From: Gammaproteobacteria bacterium
GTDB taxonomy: Bacteria > Pseudomonadota > Gammaproteobacteria > UBA6429 > Thiohalophilaceae
Direction: 5' to 3'
DNA: 64,000 bases
Assembly: GCA_029880855.1 (NCBI GenBank)
Contig: JAOUNS010000015.1
Location: forward strand, 62,001-126,000
Below the pieces are notes generated by a model, which was not told the DNA's origin, did no database searches, and saw only the letters and a program-made list of their open reading frames with translations. How positions within the stretch are numbered: position 1 is the first letter of the stretch; each line of letters opens with the position of its first letter. A program made the translations under genes and the position numbers. Below, one piece after another: positions 33,346-42,494 of the stretch.

Positions 33346-34686
33346 ATGACAGACAAAGACTATTTGCAGATCTTCGATGCTGCTGAAGACAATGAAAAAT
33401 TCCCGCTGGTCTATGGCTGGATGAAAACCGAACCACTGCCCTTTTTCAAGCAACTGCGTGCAGAATCCCCTGTGCTGGTCACCCCGGAAGTCACACTGGT
33501 GACACTGTTTGAAGATGTACGTGACCTGCTGCAAATGCCCAAAATTTTTACCGTCGAGCTATACAAGCCCAAAATGGGTGATTACCTGATGACCCATGAT
33601 GAGGATGCCCTGCATGATCGGGAAAAAAGTATCATGTATTCCATGCTCAATCGTGATGATGTGCCGCTGGTGCGCAAGCTCATCACCCGTAACGCCAAGA
33701 CCATTCTTGACCGGGCAGGCGGCAAGATTGAAATCGTGGAAAACTATTGCCGCGGTGTCCCCGCGAGCCTGGTACAGGATTATTTCGGGCTGGATGGTGT
33801 GGACCCGAAAAAGCTCATTGATTGGTCATTCTGGAATCAATACAACGCCTTCCATAATCACCATTTCAATCTGGAAAGTCGCGACAAGTTTGATCACATC
33901 GTAGCCGAAAATGAACGAGTCAAAAAAGAATTAACAGGCTATATTGCAAAACTGGTTTTTCGCAAATCCATCGCCGTCAAATTGCGCAAACTGATCCATT
34001 TCCTGGCCACCCCCTTGCGAATGCTGTTGGGCCTGATCTATCTCCTCTTCGGCAAGAAGGACACCCGTGATCGGCTCACCGACACCACTGTCACGCGGAT
34101 GTTGGCCACCAGCTATCCCAAGGAAGTCGACTTCCCCATTGCACGTCTGGGACTGAACGCCGGCGGCCTGTTGATTGGCGCCATTGAAACCACCTCCCAG
34201 GCCGTTGCCCAATCCATTGAGATGATCCTCAAGGATCCGAACCTGCTGGCACAGGCAAAAGCAGCGGCGGAAAAGGAAGACACCACCGAGTTCGATAATA
34301 TTGTCTGGGAGACACTGCGATACGTCCCCATCAGTCCGTTTGTCTTCCGGGTGGCGTCAGAGGCCTATGTCATCGCCAAGGGCCGCCCCCATGAAACCCT
34401 GGTCAAGGCAGGCACCACTGTTTTAGTGTGCACCCAGTCCGCCATGTTTGATGACTATGCCTACAGCAATCCGGACGAATTTGATCCCAACCGAACCTTC
34501 TACCACAACTTCAATTTCGGCTTTGGCTATCACGAGTGCATGGGTAAACACATCGGTATGGTGTTGATTCCGGAGATGGTTCGCCAGGTGATATTGCGGA
34601 AAAATATCAAGGCGGATGATGCGAAGATTGATTACGACGATAAACCGTTCCCGACCTTTTACAATCTCAGTTGGGACAACGCATAA
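33346..34686 (+). CDS. Cytochrome P450
   Basis: 446 residues, strong ribosome-binding site (CAGGAGG). P450 hallmarks: ETLR (E322-R325, the ExxR of helix K), the oxygen-binding I-helix GGLLIGAIETTSQ (about 274-285), DPNRTFYHNFNFGFG and the haem-thiolate loop FGFGYHECMG with Cys398. It is a soluble bacterial type except for a hydrophobic stretch at 215-236 (LIHFLATPLRMLLGLIYLLF), which could dip into the membrane as a monotopic anchor. P450s insert one O atom from O2. No ferredoxin or reductase is adjacent; the preceding gene is a di-haem cytochrome. Confidence 0.95.
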   Translation: MTDKDYLQIFDAAEDNEKFPLVYGWMKTEPLPFFKQLRAESPVLVTPEVTLVTLFEDVRDLLQMPKIFTVELYKPKMGDYLMTHDEDALHDREKSIMYSMLNRDDVPLVRKLITRNAKTILDRAGGKIEIVENYCRGVPASLVQDYFGLDGVDPKKLIDWSFWNQYNAFHNHHFNLESRDKFDHIVAENERVKKELTGYIAKLVFRKSIAVKLRKLIHFLATPLRMLLGLIYLLFGKKDTRDRLTDTTVTRMLATSYPKEVDFPIARLGLNAGGLLIGAIETTSQAVAQSIEMILKDPNLLAQAKAAAEKEDTTEFDNIVWETLRYVPISPFVFRVASEAYVIAKGRPHETLVKAGTTVLVCTQSAMFDDYAYSNPDEFDPNRTFYHNFNFGFGYHECMGKHIGMVLIPEMVRQVILRKNIKADDAKIDYDDKPFPTFYNLSWDNA

Positions 34687-34694
34687 CGACACAC

Positions 34695-34720
34695 AAATCG
34701 GCCTGCGGGCCGATTTTTTT
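34695..34720. terminator. Bidirectional terminator, P450/gpsA
   Basis: AAATCGGCC pairs with GGCCGATTT around a TGCG-type loop, with the T-run on the plus side. It separates the converging P450 and gpsA genes. Confidence 0.9.
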
Positions 34721-35734
34721 CTAGCCCAGTTCCGGCTTGAGATCTCGGTTCAGCAGTGAGTGCACACTCTCGCCGGGCGGCAAACCTTCAAACAGCACGC
34801 GATAGACCTGTTCCACTATCGGCATGTCCACCCCCTTGTTACGGGCAATGGTGTAGATTTCCCGCGCCGTGAACAGGCCTTCCGTCACCTGACCAATCTC
34901 GGCCGCCGCCTCTTGCTGCGTCTTGCCTTGCCCCAACGCCAGACCCAACCGACGATTGCGCGACTGGTTGTCCGTTGCCGTCAGAATGAGATCGCCCAAG
35001 CCGGCCAACCCCATAAAGGTCTCACGCACGCCGCCCATAATGACACCGAAACGCATGACTTCCGCCAGCGCGCGGGTGATCAGTGCCGCACGCGTGTTGG
35101 CGCCATAGCCCAGGCCCTCGGCGATACCGGCGGCGATAGCCAGTACATTTTTCACCGCACCGCCAATCTGCACACCGACCAGATCGTTGCTGGTATAGGC
35201 GCGAAACACCTCATTGTGCAGCATACGCGCAACATGTTCCGCGTCGCTTTCTTCATCACAGGCAACCGTGACAGCTGAAGGCTGTCCCATGGCCACTTCG
35301 CGGGCAAAGGTCGGCCCGGAGATGACCACCGGCTTGATGTGATAGCCCAGTTCTTCCTGGCAGACCTCGTGTAACAGCTTGTTGGTTTCCGGCTCCAATC
35401 CCTTGCTGCCCCAGGCAATATGGCAGTCTTCCGCCAGCAACGGCCTGACCTCACGCAAGGTTTGGCGAAAGACGTGGCTGGGGACAACAATCAAAACCAG
35501 CTCGGCCCCGGCCACCGCATCAGCCATATCTGAGGTGGGCTGAAGATTCTCCGGCAGGGTAATACCGGGCAGATAACGGGTATTGCAACGATCCTTGCAC
35601 AGGGCCTCGACATGTTCTGCGCGATGCGCCCAGAGCCGCACTGCGTAACCATTACCTGCCAGCAGAATGGCCAGTGCCGTCCCCCAGGAACCCGCACCCA
35701 AAACCGCTACCGTGCCTTTGTCTGAAGCGTTCAT
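34721..35734 (-). CDS. gpsA: Glycerol-3-phosphate dehydrogenase [NAD(P)+]
   Basis: 337 residues. The N-terminal Rossmann motif VLGAGSWGTALAILLA binds NAD(P)H. Further conserved stretches are WGSKGLE, VISGPTFAREVA, VKNVLAIAAGIAEGLGYGANTRAALITR (catalytic Lys) and FMGLAGLGDLILTAT. It reduces dihydroxyacetone phosphate to sn-glycerol-3-phosphate, the backbone of phospholipids. It begins 9 bases after secB, the usual gammaproteobacterial order. Confidence 0.97.
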   Translation of the reverse strand: MNASDKGTVAVLGAGSWGTALAILLAGNGYAVRLWAHRAEHVEALCKDRCNTRYLPGITLPENLQPTSDMADAVAGAELVLIVVPSHVFRQTLREVRPLLAEDCHIAWGSKGLEPETNKLLHEVCQEELGYHIKPVVISGPTFAREVAMGQPSAVTVACDEESDAEHVARMLHNEVFRAYTSNDLVGVQIGGAVKNVLAIAAGIAEGLGYGANTRAALITRALAEVMRFGVIMGGVRETFMGLAGLGDLILTATDNQSRNRRLGLALGQGKTQQEAAAEIGQVTEGLFTAREIYTIARNKGVDMPIVEQVYRVLFEGLPPGESVHSLLNRDLKPELG

Positions 35735-35743
35735 GCGCGCTGC

Positions 35744-36226
35744 CTAATGGGCTGTTTCCTGTTCACCCGCCGCTTTCTGTGCCTGCTGTTTCAGTGTCTC
35801 GGCATACAGGGCATCGAAGTTGACCGGGGCCAGCAACAACTGGGGAAAACCGCCGCGCACCGCCAAATCAGAGATGGCTTCGCGAGCATAGGGGAAAAGG
35901 ATATTGGGCGAGAAACTGCCCAGCATTGTACCCAGATCCTGGGCATTGAAACCCTTGATGGTAAATACCCCGGCCTGCTGCAACTCAATCAAAAAGGCGT
36001 TTTCATTGCTATTTTTCGCATTGACTGTGATCGACAGAACCACTTCGTACAAATCCGCTTCAGCTTCCAGCGCCCTGGCCTGGGTGTTGAGCTGAATATT
36101 GATATCGGGCTCCCATTTGCGGGTAAACACATCCGGGGTATGGGGGACCTCCAGGGAAATATCTTTTACATAGATTTTCTGGATTTCAAAATGCTGTTCT
36201 GGCTGCTTGTTCTCTTCACTGCTCAT
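35744..36226 (-). CDS. secB: Protein-export chaperone SecB
   Basis: 160 residues. FEIQKIYVKDISLEVPHTPDVF is the canonical N-terminal strand region, followed by LYEVVLSITVNA, FLIELQQAGVFTIKGF and FPYAREAISDLAVRGGFPQLLLAPVNFDALY. SecB is a tetramer that keeps preproteins unfolded and passes them to SecA. It is in the conserved run trxC-secB-gpsA. Confidence 0.97.
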   Translation of the reverse strand: MSSEENKQPEQHFEIQKIYVKDISLEVPHTPDVFTRKWEPDINIQLNTQARALEAEADLYEVVLSITVNAKNSNENAFLIELQQAGVFTIKGFNAQDLGTMLGSFSPNILFPYAREAISDLAVRGGFPQLLLAPVNFDALYAETLKQQAQKAAGEQETAH

Positions 36227-36312
36227 GCTGCTGTCCTGGAAATGGTTATCTGATGCCGACCTGCCGGGCGACTGTATGTCGGTATCTTAACAAAACCCGC
36301 TGCAAATTGCCG

Positions 36313-36747
36313 TTAGAGCTGCTGTTTTACCCAGCCGATGAGCTGGTTAAGATCGAGTGCACCGGCCAGCCGGTTCACTTCCTTGCCATGCTTGAAGACG
36401 ATCAGGGTCGGGATACTGCGAATTCCGAACTGCGCCGCCAGCATCTGCTCTTGCTCTGTTTCGACCTTGAGCAAACGAACTGCGGGTTCCAGCTGTTTGG
36501 CAGCCTCAGCAAATACCGGCGCCATTGCTTTACAGGGACCACACCAGGTCGCCCAAAAATCGACTAACAGCGGAATATCGCTGTGGTTCAGATGGCGGGA
36601 AAAGGCCTGGCTGTTGACGCTGGTCGGTTGACCGGTAAACAACGGCAGGCGACAGTTACCGCATTTTCCACCGGCAGCAACTTTTTCTGCCGGCACACGG
36701 TTAGTGGTATGACATTGGGGACAGACGATGTGGAGGCTTTCAGCCAT
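36313..36747 (-). CDS. trxC: Thioredoxin TrxC (thioredoxin 2, zinc-binding type)
   Basis: 144 residues. An N-terminal zinc finger (Cys9-x2-Cys12 and Cys29-x2-Cys32) precedes a thioredoxin domain with VDFWATWCGPCK (WCGPC at 68-72) and IRSIPTLIVFKHG with the cis-proline. TrxC is a cytoplasmic dithiol reductant, induced by oxidants through OxyR in E. coli. Its ATG overlaps the grxC stop as TAATG, so translation is coupled. Its place between grxC and secB is not that of E. coli, where it is unlinked. Confidence 0.93.
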   Translation of the reverse strand: MAESLHIVCPQCHTTNRVPAEKVAAGGKCGNCRLPLFTGQPTSVNSQAFSRHLNHSDIPLLVDFWATWCGPCKAMAPVFAEAAKQLEPAVRLLKVETEQEQMLAAQFGIRSIPTLIVFKHGKEVNRLAGALDLNQLIGWVKQQL

Positions 36748-37016
36748 TACACGGCATCTTTGGTGACGAACAAATATCCGTCCAGCTTGCCGGCTGCCTC
36801 CAGTGCATGCAGATCATCACAACCACCGACATGAAAATCATCGATGAAAATTTGCGGTACACTGGTGCGGCCGCTGCGCTGTTCCATTTCGCTGCGCAAT
36901 GCCGGATCCTTGTCGACGCGTAACTCGGTAAACTCCACACCCTTGCTGTCGAGGAGCATTTTGGCGCGAATACAGTATGGGCAATAAGGTGTACAAAACA
37001 TCACAACCTTGGGCAT
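36747..37016 (-). CDS. grxC: Glutaredoxin 3
   Basis: 89 residues from the ATG at 37016 (MPKVVMFCTPYCPYCIRAK). The active-site CPYC is at 12-15, with TSVPQIFIDDFHVGGCDDL as the glutathione-binding end. It reduces mixed disulfides with glutathione. It sits in the conserved yibN-grxC-secB-gpsA order. Confidence 0.95.
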   Translation of the reverse strand: MPKVVMFCTPYCPYCIRAKMLLDSKGVEFTELRVDKDPALRSEMEQRSGRTSVPQIFIDDFHVGGCDDLHALEAAGKLDGYLFVTKDAV

Positions 37017-37045
37017 GAGTTCCTCCACGCTGGGTAAATATATTA

Positions 37046-37471
37046 TTATGCTTTGGTTAAGGGCAAACTGGCGTTCGTCCAGGCAGCCATTCCACCTTTC
37101 AGATTATAAATGTTTTCAAAACCCTGCTTTTTCAGCATGGCACAGGCCGAGGCAGACCGATTGCCAAACTGACAACCAACGATAAGTTTCTTGCTTTTGT
37201 GTTTTTCCAGTTCGGAAACCTTGTTTTGCAGGGACTGCAACGGAATATGAATTGAGTTAACAATATGTCCGGCTGCATATTCCTTGGTTTCCCTGACATC
37301 AATCACAACAGCGTCTTCCCGATTGATTAACTGGGTGGCTTCAGCCGGCCCCACCACGCTGTACCCCTTCAGGGTGGCGCCGAAAATATCCAGCAACAGC
37401 ATGAATAAAATGGCCATAAAGACCGAAACCAGAATTGTGTGATTTGTGAAAAATTCGAGGAATTGTTCCAT
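37046..37471 (-). CDS. yibN: Rhodanese-like membrane protein (YibN type)
   Basis: 141 residues. An N-terminal membrane helix (ILVSVFMAILFMLLLDIF) is followed by a rhodanese domain: VVIDVRETKEYAAGHIVNSIHIP and the active-site loop GCQFGNRSA with Cys100, then GFENIYNLKGGMAAW. It probably carries a persulfide on Cys100. Known in E. coli as yibN upstream of grxC. An ArsR-type gene lies upstream on the same strand. Confidence 0.92.
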   Translation of the reverse strand: MEQFLEFFTNHTILVSVFMAILFMLLLDIFGATLKGYSVVGPAEATQLINREDAVVIDVRETKEYAAGHIVNSIHIPLQSLQNKVSELEKHKSKKLIVGCQFGNRSASACAMLKKQGFENIYNLKGGMAAWTNASLPLTKA

Positions 37472-37576
37472 TTTATATTTATTTACCTGTAGTCAAACGC
37501 AGACATAGCACTGCTGCCAATACAACACCGTCTCGGTGCGACACCGGTTCTTCAAACAGCAGAAAAGATCGCGTAT

Positions 37577-37897
37577 TCAGTCGCTGGAGCAGAATACTTC
37601 CCGCATCATACATATCAGGCGCAGGGTACGTGCATCACCGACCCGGTAATAAACACGATTGGCATCTTTACGGGATGCCAAAATACCCTTGTCACGCAAA
37701 ATAGCCAAATGCTGGGAGATATTACTCTGCGACGTACCGACATTATCAACAATGTCCTGAACGCTGACTTCCTCATCCCCGAGTGTGCAAAGAATTTTTA
37801 ATCTCAGCGGGTGCGACATGGCCTTAAGCGAACGTGAAGCGCGGTCGATATCTTCATCACGCGACATTAGAACTGCAGCAGTCTCAAATTGGTTCAT
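37577..37897 (-). CDS. ArsR-family regulator, persulfide-sensor-like cysteines
   Basis: 106 residues: a winged helix-turn-helix of the ArsR type (KAMSHPLRLKILCTLGDEE, VDNVGTSQSNISQHLAILRDKG, RVYYRVGD). Cysteines are at 37, 96 and 103. Cys37 (in the RLKILC segment) and Cys103 are 66 residues apart, the spacing recalled for the reactive pair in SqrR and BigR, which form a di-, tri- or tetrasulfide with reactive sulfur. It lacks the metal-binding CxC of classical ArsR/SmtB. A rhodanese, glutaredoxin and thioredoxin lie downstream on the same strand; autoregulation through the divergent region is likely. Confidence 0.85.
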   Translation of the reverse strand: MNQFETAAVLMSRDEDIDRASRSLKAMSHPLRLKILCTLGDEEVSVQDIVDNVGTSQSNISQHLAILRDKGILASRKDANRVYYRVGDARTLRLICMMREVFCSSD

Positions 37898-37995
37898 AGA
37901 TTTCCACCCTAAATCCTCAACGGGAGTTTACTTGCGATCGTACCGGGTCTTTTTGTCATCTCCCCCGCAGGGATGCTGCCCTTTATGAGTAAAAC

Positions 37996-38137
37996 ATTAT
38001 ACAATAATCTACCGATTGAAAAGAGGCATGCACTGAAAAATTGCACTTTTCAGGCGGACAATTTAAACATACGCCGCGACTGAGTCCTGACATTAATTAA
38101 TGGATTCCGAATGCGAGTTTCGTTAGACTTGGTCTAA
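37996..38137. promoter_or_regulatory. Palindromes between the ArsR gene and gpmI
   Basis: Three inverted repeats: ATTATACAATAAT at 37996-38008, CATTAATTAATG at 38091-38102 (perfect) and TTAGACTTGGTCTAA at 38123-38137. ArsR-type dimers bind AT-rich dyads, so the first two are candidate operators; the third is close to the gpmI start (38174). No -10/-35 assignment is made. Confidence 0.45.
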
Positions 38138-38173
38138 ACTATTGGTAATCAAGCGTTCTCAACACAACGAACT

Positions 38174-39748
38174 ATGTCATTGAATCACAAACCAATTGCC
38201 CTGATTATTCTTGACGGTTGGGGCTATTCAGAAAACCCGCAAGACAACGCGATCTATGCAGCGAAAAAGCCTGTGTGGGACCGTTTGTGGGAAAAGCACC
38301 CGCATACCCTGATCCAGGGATCAGGTGCTGAAGTTGGTCTTCCCGCCGACCAAATGGGGAATTCCGAAGTTGGACATCTCAATCTGGGTGCCGGACGGGT
38401 GGTCTACCAGGAATATACCCGCGTCAGCCGCTCCATCAAAACAGGCTCTTTTTTCACTAACCAGACCCTGGTTGATGCGGTTGAGCTCGCCAAACAAACC
38501 AACAAGGCCTTGCATATTTTAGGGCTGCTCTCGCCCGGCGGTGTTCACAGCCATGAAGAACACATCCACGCTATGGTAGAACTGGCGGTGAAGGCCGGGG
38601 CGCCGCATGTCTATGTGCATGCCTTCCTCGATGGACGTGATACAGCGCCAAAGAGTGCGCGTGAATCCCTGCAAAACATGGAAGACAAGTTTGCCGAACT
38701 CGGTGGCGGCCGCATTGCCTCAGTGATCGGTCGCTACTTTGCCATGGATCGTGACCATCGCTGGCCGCGTATCAAGGAAGCCTATGACTTGATCACCCAT
38801 GGCAATGGTAAATTCCAGGCGAACAATGCTTTGCATGCACTGGAGACCGCCTACGGTCGTGGCGAAACCGATGAATTTATCAGCGCGACAGCCATCGTTC
38901 CCGCAGGGAAAACACCGGTGCGGATCATGGATGGCGATATCGTGATCTTTATGAACTATCGTTCTGATCGGGCGCGCCAAATCACCCGCCCGTTCATTGA
39001 AGACGATTTTAACGAATTTGATCGCGGCCAGACCCCGAAGCTGGGCCAGTTTGTCAGTCTCACTGAATACAAGGCCGATTTTGATGTACCGGTAGCCTAT
39101 CCCCCGGAACGCCTGCAAAACGTCTTCGGCGAGTATATTTCCAAACTGGGCATGCACCAGTTGCGTATCGCAGAAACCGAAAAATACGCACATGTCACTT
39201 TCTTCTTTAACGGCGGCCGCGAAGAACCCTTTGAGTTTGAAGACCGCCTGTTAATCGACTCACCCAACGTCGCCACTTATGACCTGCAGCCGGAGATGAA
39301 TGCCCCGCTGCTCACTGACAAGATCATCATGGCCGTCGCCAGTCGCCAATACGACACTATTATATGTAACTTTGCCAACCCTGATATGGTGGGCCATTCC
39401 GGTAACTTTGATGCCACCGTCAAGGCGATTGAAGCGCTGGATGAATGCCTGGGTCGTGTCGTGCAGGCCGTCACCGAGGCAGGCGGTGAATTGCTGATTA
39501 CCGCCGATCACGGTAATGCCGAGATGATGAAAAACCCGGAAACCGGCCAGCCGCATACCGCACATACCACCAATCCGGTCCCCCTTATCTATGTCGGCGA
39601 TCGGGATTTGCACTTCGCATCCAAAGGCGGCGCCCTGTCTGATGTTGCCCCCACCATGCTGTACCTGCTGGGACTCGACCAGCCCCATGAAATGACCGGT
39701 CACTGTCTGTTGTCTGAAGTGCAGGATCTCGCGGCGCAGGAGGCATAA
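38174..39748 (+). CDS. gpmI: 2,3-bisphosphoglycerate-independent phosphoglycerate mutase
   Basis: 524 residues. [12 protein letters not shown] provides the first metal ligand. [15 protein letters not shown] carries the phospho-Ser64. [39 protein letters not shown] and [13 protein letters not shown] plus [13 protein letters not shown] complete the two-metal alkaline-phosphatase-like site. It interconverts 3- and 2-phosphoglycerate in glycolysis. It starts the plus-strand run gpmI-envC-ctpA-yibQ-yajL. Confidence 0.97.
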   Translation: MSLNHKPIALIILDGWGYSENPQDNAIYAAKKPVWDRLWEKHPHTLIQGSGAEVGLPADQMGNSEVGHLNLGAGRVVYQEYTRVSRSIKTGSFFTNQTLVDAVELAKQTNKALHILGLLSPGGVHSHEEHIHAMVELAVKAGAPHVYVHAFLDGRDTAPKSARESLQNMEDKFAELGGGRIASVIGRYFAMDRDHRWPRIKEAYDLITHGNGKFQANNALHALETAYGRGETDEFISATAIVPAGKTPVRIMDGDIVIFMNYRSDRARQITRPFIEDDFNEFDRGQTPKLGQFVSLTEYKADFDVPVAYPPERLQNVFGEYISKLGMHQLRIAETEKYAHVTFFFNGGREEPFEFEDRLLIDSPNVATYDLQPEMNAPLLTDKIIMAVASRQYDTIICNFANPDMVGHSGNFDATVKAIEALDECLGRVVQAVTEAGGELLITADHGNAEMMKNPETGQPHTAHTTNPVPLIYVGDRDLHFASKGGALSDVAPTMLYLLGLDQPHEMTGHCLLSEVQDLAAQEA

Positions 39749-39755
39749 CACAGGC

Positions 39756-40967
39756 GTGGCATGCGGGTACAACAACACGGGCGCCGGTGATTACCCAGGT
39801 AATACCTTGCGCCTGTTGTGCGCCCTCCTGCTGCTGGGTCTGTCCGTCAATATCTGTTCCGCCCGTTTTATGGACGAAGAGGAACAGGAAGAAAAGACCG
39901 AGCAGTTACAACGCCTGCAAAAACGTATCAGCCAGATGCGTGAAGTCCTCAACCAGACCCGTGATGACCATGACCGGGCGCGCAACCAGTTGCGGGATAT
40001 TGAAGTCCGGATCAGCCACCACACCCGTGAATTGAAGTACATCAACGCCCGCCTGGGACAGCAGGATCGGCGTCTGCAAAAGCTGTTTCGGGATCGGGAC
40101 AAATATCAAAAAGACCTGCACATTCATCGCCGCATCCTCAGCCGTCAATTACAGGTCAACTACATGATGGGCAGCCAGGCCTATCTCAAATTGCTGCTCA
40201 GTCAGGATAATGCAGCAGCGGCCGGCAGGACCATCTCGTATTATGACTATTTCAATCGCAGCCGTACTGAACGGATAGATGAAGCCGGCCGTGTCCTTGC
40301 CCGCGTCGAGCAGGTACAAAATGATATCGAGCATGAAAAGCAACGCCTGGTGAAACTGCGGTCGCATTCACAGACCCGTCGGTCCGAGTTACAGGCCGCC
40401 TCCCGGGAGCGCGGCGTGATTGTCGCCAAACTCAGTCATGAACTGGAAAACAAATCCCTTTCGCTGCAACGCATGCTGGAAGATGAGAAGCAATTACAAA
40501 AGCTGTTACAAACCATCAGTGAGCTCCTCCCGGACAGCAGCGACCCTGCGCAACGCAACCAGGCCTTCGCCGGGTTGCGCGGCCGCCTCTCCTGGCCGGT
40601 GCAGGGCCGGATCAAGCAGGTCTTCGGCAAGAACCGCGGCAGCAGTCGGGTGCAGTGGAATGGTGTGATTATTACCGCAAATCCCGGCCGTGAAGTGCGC
40701 GCCGTCTCCCACGGGCGTGTCGCCTATGCAGACTGGCTTAGGGGTTACGGCCTGTTGCTCATCATTGATCACGGCCAGGGTTATATGAGCCTGTACGGAC
40801 ATAATCAGGTGCTGTTCAAGGAAACCGGCGATTGGGTCGACAGTAATGACGTGATTGCGACGGTTGGCAACAGCGGCGGCCAGGATGAAAACGGTCTCTA
40901 TTTTGAAATTCGCTTCAAGGGTAAACCGGCCAATCCGAACCTTTGGTGCAAAAAACGCGGAAGTTGA
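39756..40967 (+). CDS. envC: Murein hydrolase activator EnvC
   Basis: About 403 residues with a GTG start at 39756, 8 bases after gpmI. A signal segment (LLCALLLLGLSVNICSA) is followed by a long coiled coil (about 45-265, LQRLQKRISQMREVL onwards) and a C-terminal LytM/M23 domain (SWPVQGRIKQVFGKN, VSHGRVAYADWLRGYGLLLIIDHGQGYMSLYGHNQVL). The zinc ligands of active M23 peptidases are incomplete, as in EnvC, which activates the AmiA/AmiB amidases at the septum instead of cutting peptidoglycan itself. Confidence 0.95.
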   Translation: MACGYNNTGAGDYPGNTLRLLCALLLLGLSVNICSARFMDEEEQEEKTEQLQRLQKRISQMREVLNQTRDDHDRARNQLRDIEVRISHHTRELKYINARLGQQDRRLQKLFRDRDKYQKDLHIHRRILSRQLQVNYMMGSQAYLKLLLSQDNAAAAGRTISYYDYFNRSRTERIDEAGRVLARVEQVQNDIEHEKQRLVKLRSHSQTRRSELQAASRERGVIVAKLSHELENKSLSLQRMLEDEKQLQKLLQTISELLPDSSDPAQRNQAFAGLRGRLSWPVQGRIKQVFGKNRGSSRVQWNGVIITANPGREVRAVSHGRVAYADWLRGYGLLLIIDHGQGYMSLYGHNQVLFKETGDWVDSNDVIATVGNSGGQDENGLYFEIRFKGKPANPNLWCKKRGS

Positions 40968-41084
40968 AAATAGCCCAGCATACCCTATCTTATTAATAGT
41001 ATTATGGTATAACTATTGCCGAGCCGGACTTGCTCCTAAAATATCCATATTTGTAAGGCGACACTGTTCTCAAGGAATTACAGC

Positions 41085-42395
41085 ATGAATGTAACATTAC
41101 GCAAAACTCTGCCGGTCTTTTTCGGTATTCTGCTCGGCCTCTCGCTGAGCCTGGCAACCAGCGTATTTGCCAAAAAAAATAACTCGCTGCCCGTTGATGA
41201 CGTCAGCAACTTGAGTGAAGTGTTCAGCAAAATCAAGGATAACTATGTCGAGGATGTCCCTGACAAGGTCCTGCTGGAAAATGCTATCCGCGGCATGCTG
41301 AGCGGGCTCGATCCTCACTCCAGCTATCTCGATGCCAATTCTTATAAGGAATTGCAAGTCAGCACCCGGGGTGAATTCGGCGGACTGGGTATTGTCGTGG
41401 GTATGGATGATGGTTTCGTCAAAGTCATTTCTCCCATTGATGACACCCCTGCGCACAAGGCCGGTATCAAGGCAGGCGACCTGATTATTCGCCTTGATGA
41501 CACGCCGGTGAAAGGCATGAGCCTGGATGATGCGGTAAAGATCATGCGTGGCAAGCCCGGCACCAGTATCAAACTGCTGATCGTCCGTGAAGGTGAGGAC
41601 AAACCCCTGGATTTTTCGGTCACCCGGGATCGTATCCAGGTCCAGAGTGTGCGCAGCAAAAGTCTGGAAGAAGGGTATGGCTATGTGCGCATCTCACAGT
41701 TCCAGGAGCGCACCAGTAAAGACATGAAAGATGCCATTACCAAACTCAAGAAAAAAGCCAAACTCAAGGGCCTGATTCTCGATTTGCGCAACAATCCGGG
41801 CGGCTTGCTGGATCAGGCCATTGAGGTCTCTGATACCTTCATCACCAAAGGAACCATTGTCAGTGTCAAGGGGCGCAATCAGGTCGAACACCTGAATCAC
41901 AAGGCCACTTCCACTGATTATACCGGCGGTATCCCCATGATAGTACTGGTAAATGGCGGTTCGGCTTCGGCATCTGAAATTGTGGCCGGTGCATTGCAGG
42001 ATCACAAACGCGCCATCATCATGGGCGAAAAGACCTTCGGCAAGGGTTCGGTTCAGACTGTTGTGCCGCTGCCAAACAGTAACAGTGCCATCAAACTCAC
42101 TACCGCACGTTACTATACCCCTTCCGGTCGCTCCATCCAGGCCAAGGGTATTGAACCGGATATCGCGCTGGAAAACCTCAAGGTATCAGAGAACGGTGAC
42201 AACCTTGGCCGGATCAAGGAAGCAGATTTGAACAAGCACCTGTCCAATGATACCGACAGCAAAAAAGGCAAGGCGAAAAGCAAAACCGCTCGCGAGGAAC
42301 GTATCACGCTGGCGAAAGAGGATTATGTCCTGTATGAGGCACTGAATATGCTCAAGGGACTGCACCTGCTGGAATCCTACAAGAAGACAAAATAA
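41085..42395 (+). CDS. ctpA: C-terminal processing peptidase (S41, CtpA)
   Basis: 436 residues with a signal segment (VFFGILLGLSLSLATSVFA). A PDZ domain at about 95-175 (GGLGIVVGMDDGFVKVISPIDDTPAHKAG) precedes the S41 core: ILDLRNNPGGLLDQAI, the nucleophile region NGGSASASEIVAGALQD (about 290-305) and MGEKTFGKGSVQT with Lys320, the Ser-Lys dyad. A Lys-rich tail ends in YVLYEALNMLKGL. It trims C-termini of exported proteins in the periplasm. Located downstream of envC, the usual gammaproteobacterial order. Confidence 0.95.
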   Translation: MNVTLRKTLPVFFGILLGLSLSLATSVFAKKNNSLPVDDVSNLSEVFSKIKDNYVEDVPDKVLLENAIRGMLSGLDPHSSYLDANSYKELQVSTRGEFGGLGIVVGMDDGFVKVISPIDDTPAHKAGIKAGDLIIRLDDTPVKGMSLDDAVKIMRGKPGTSIKLLIVREGEDKPLDFSVTRDRIQVQSVRSKSLEEGYGYVRISQFQERTSKDMKDAITKLKKKAKLKGLILDLRNNPGGLLDQAIEVSDTFITKGTIVSVKGRNQVEHLNHKATSTDYTGGIPMIVLVNGGSASASEIVAGALQDHKRAIIMGEKTFGKGSVQTVVPLPNSNSAIKLTTARYYTPSGRSIQAKGIEPDIALENLKVSENGDNLGRIKEADLNKHLSNDTDSKKGKAKSKTAREERITLAKEDYVLYEALNMLKGLHLLESYKKTK

Positions 42396-42494
42396 GGGAT
42401 GTTGCACTGCCACGGCCTGACGACACAGACCGTGGCAGTAAATCGCAAGCCGGTGCTTGCAACCGAATAATAACGACAACAACGGTATCCTGAC

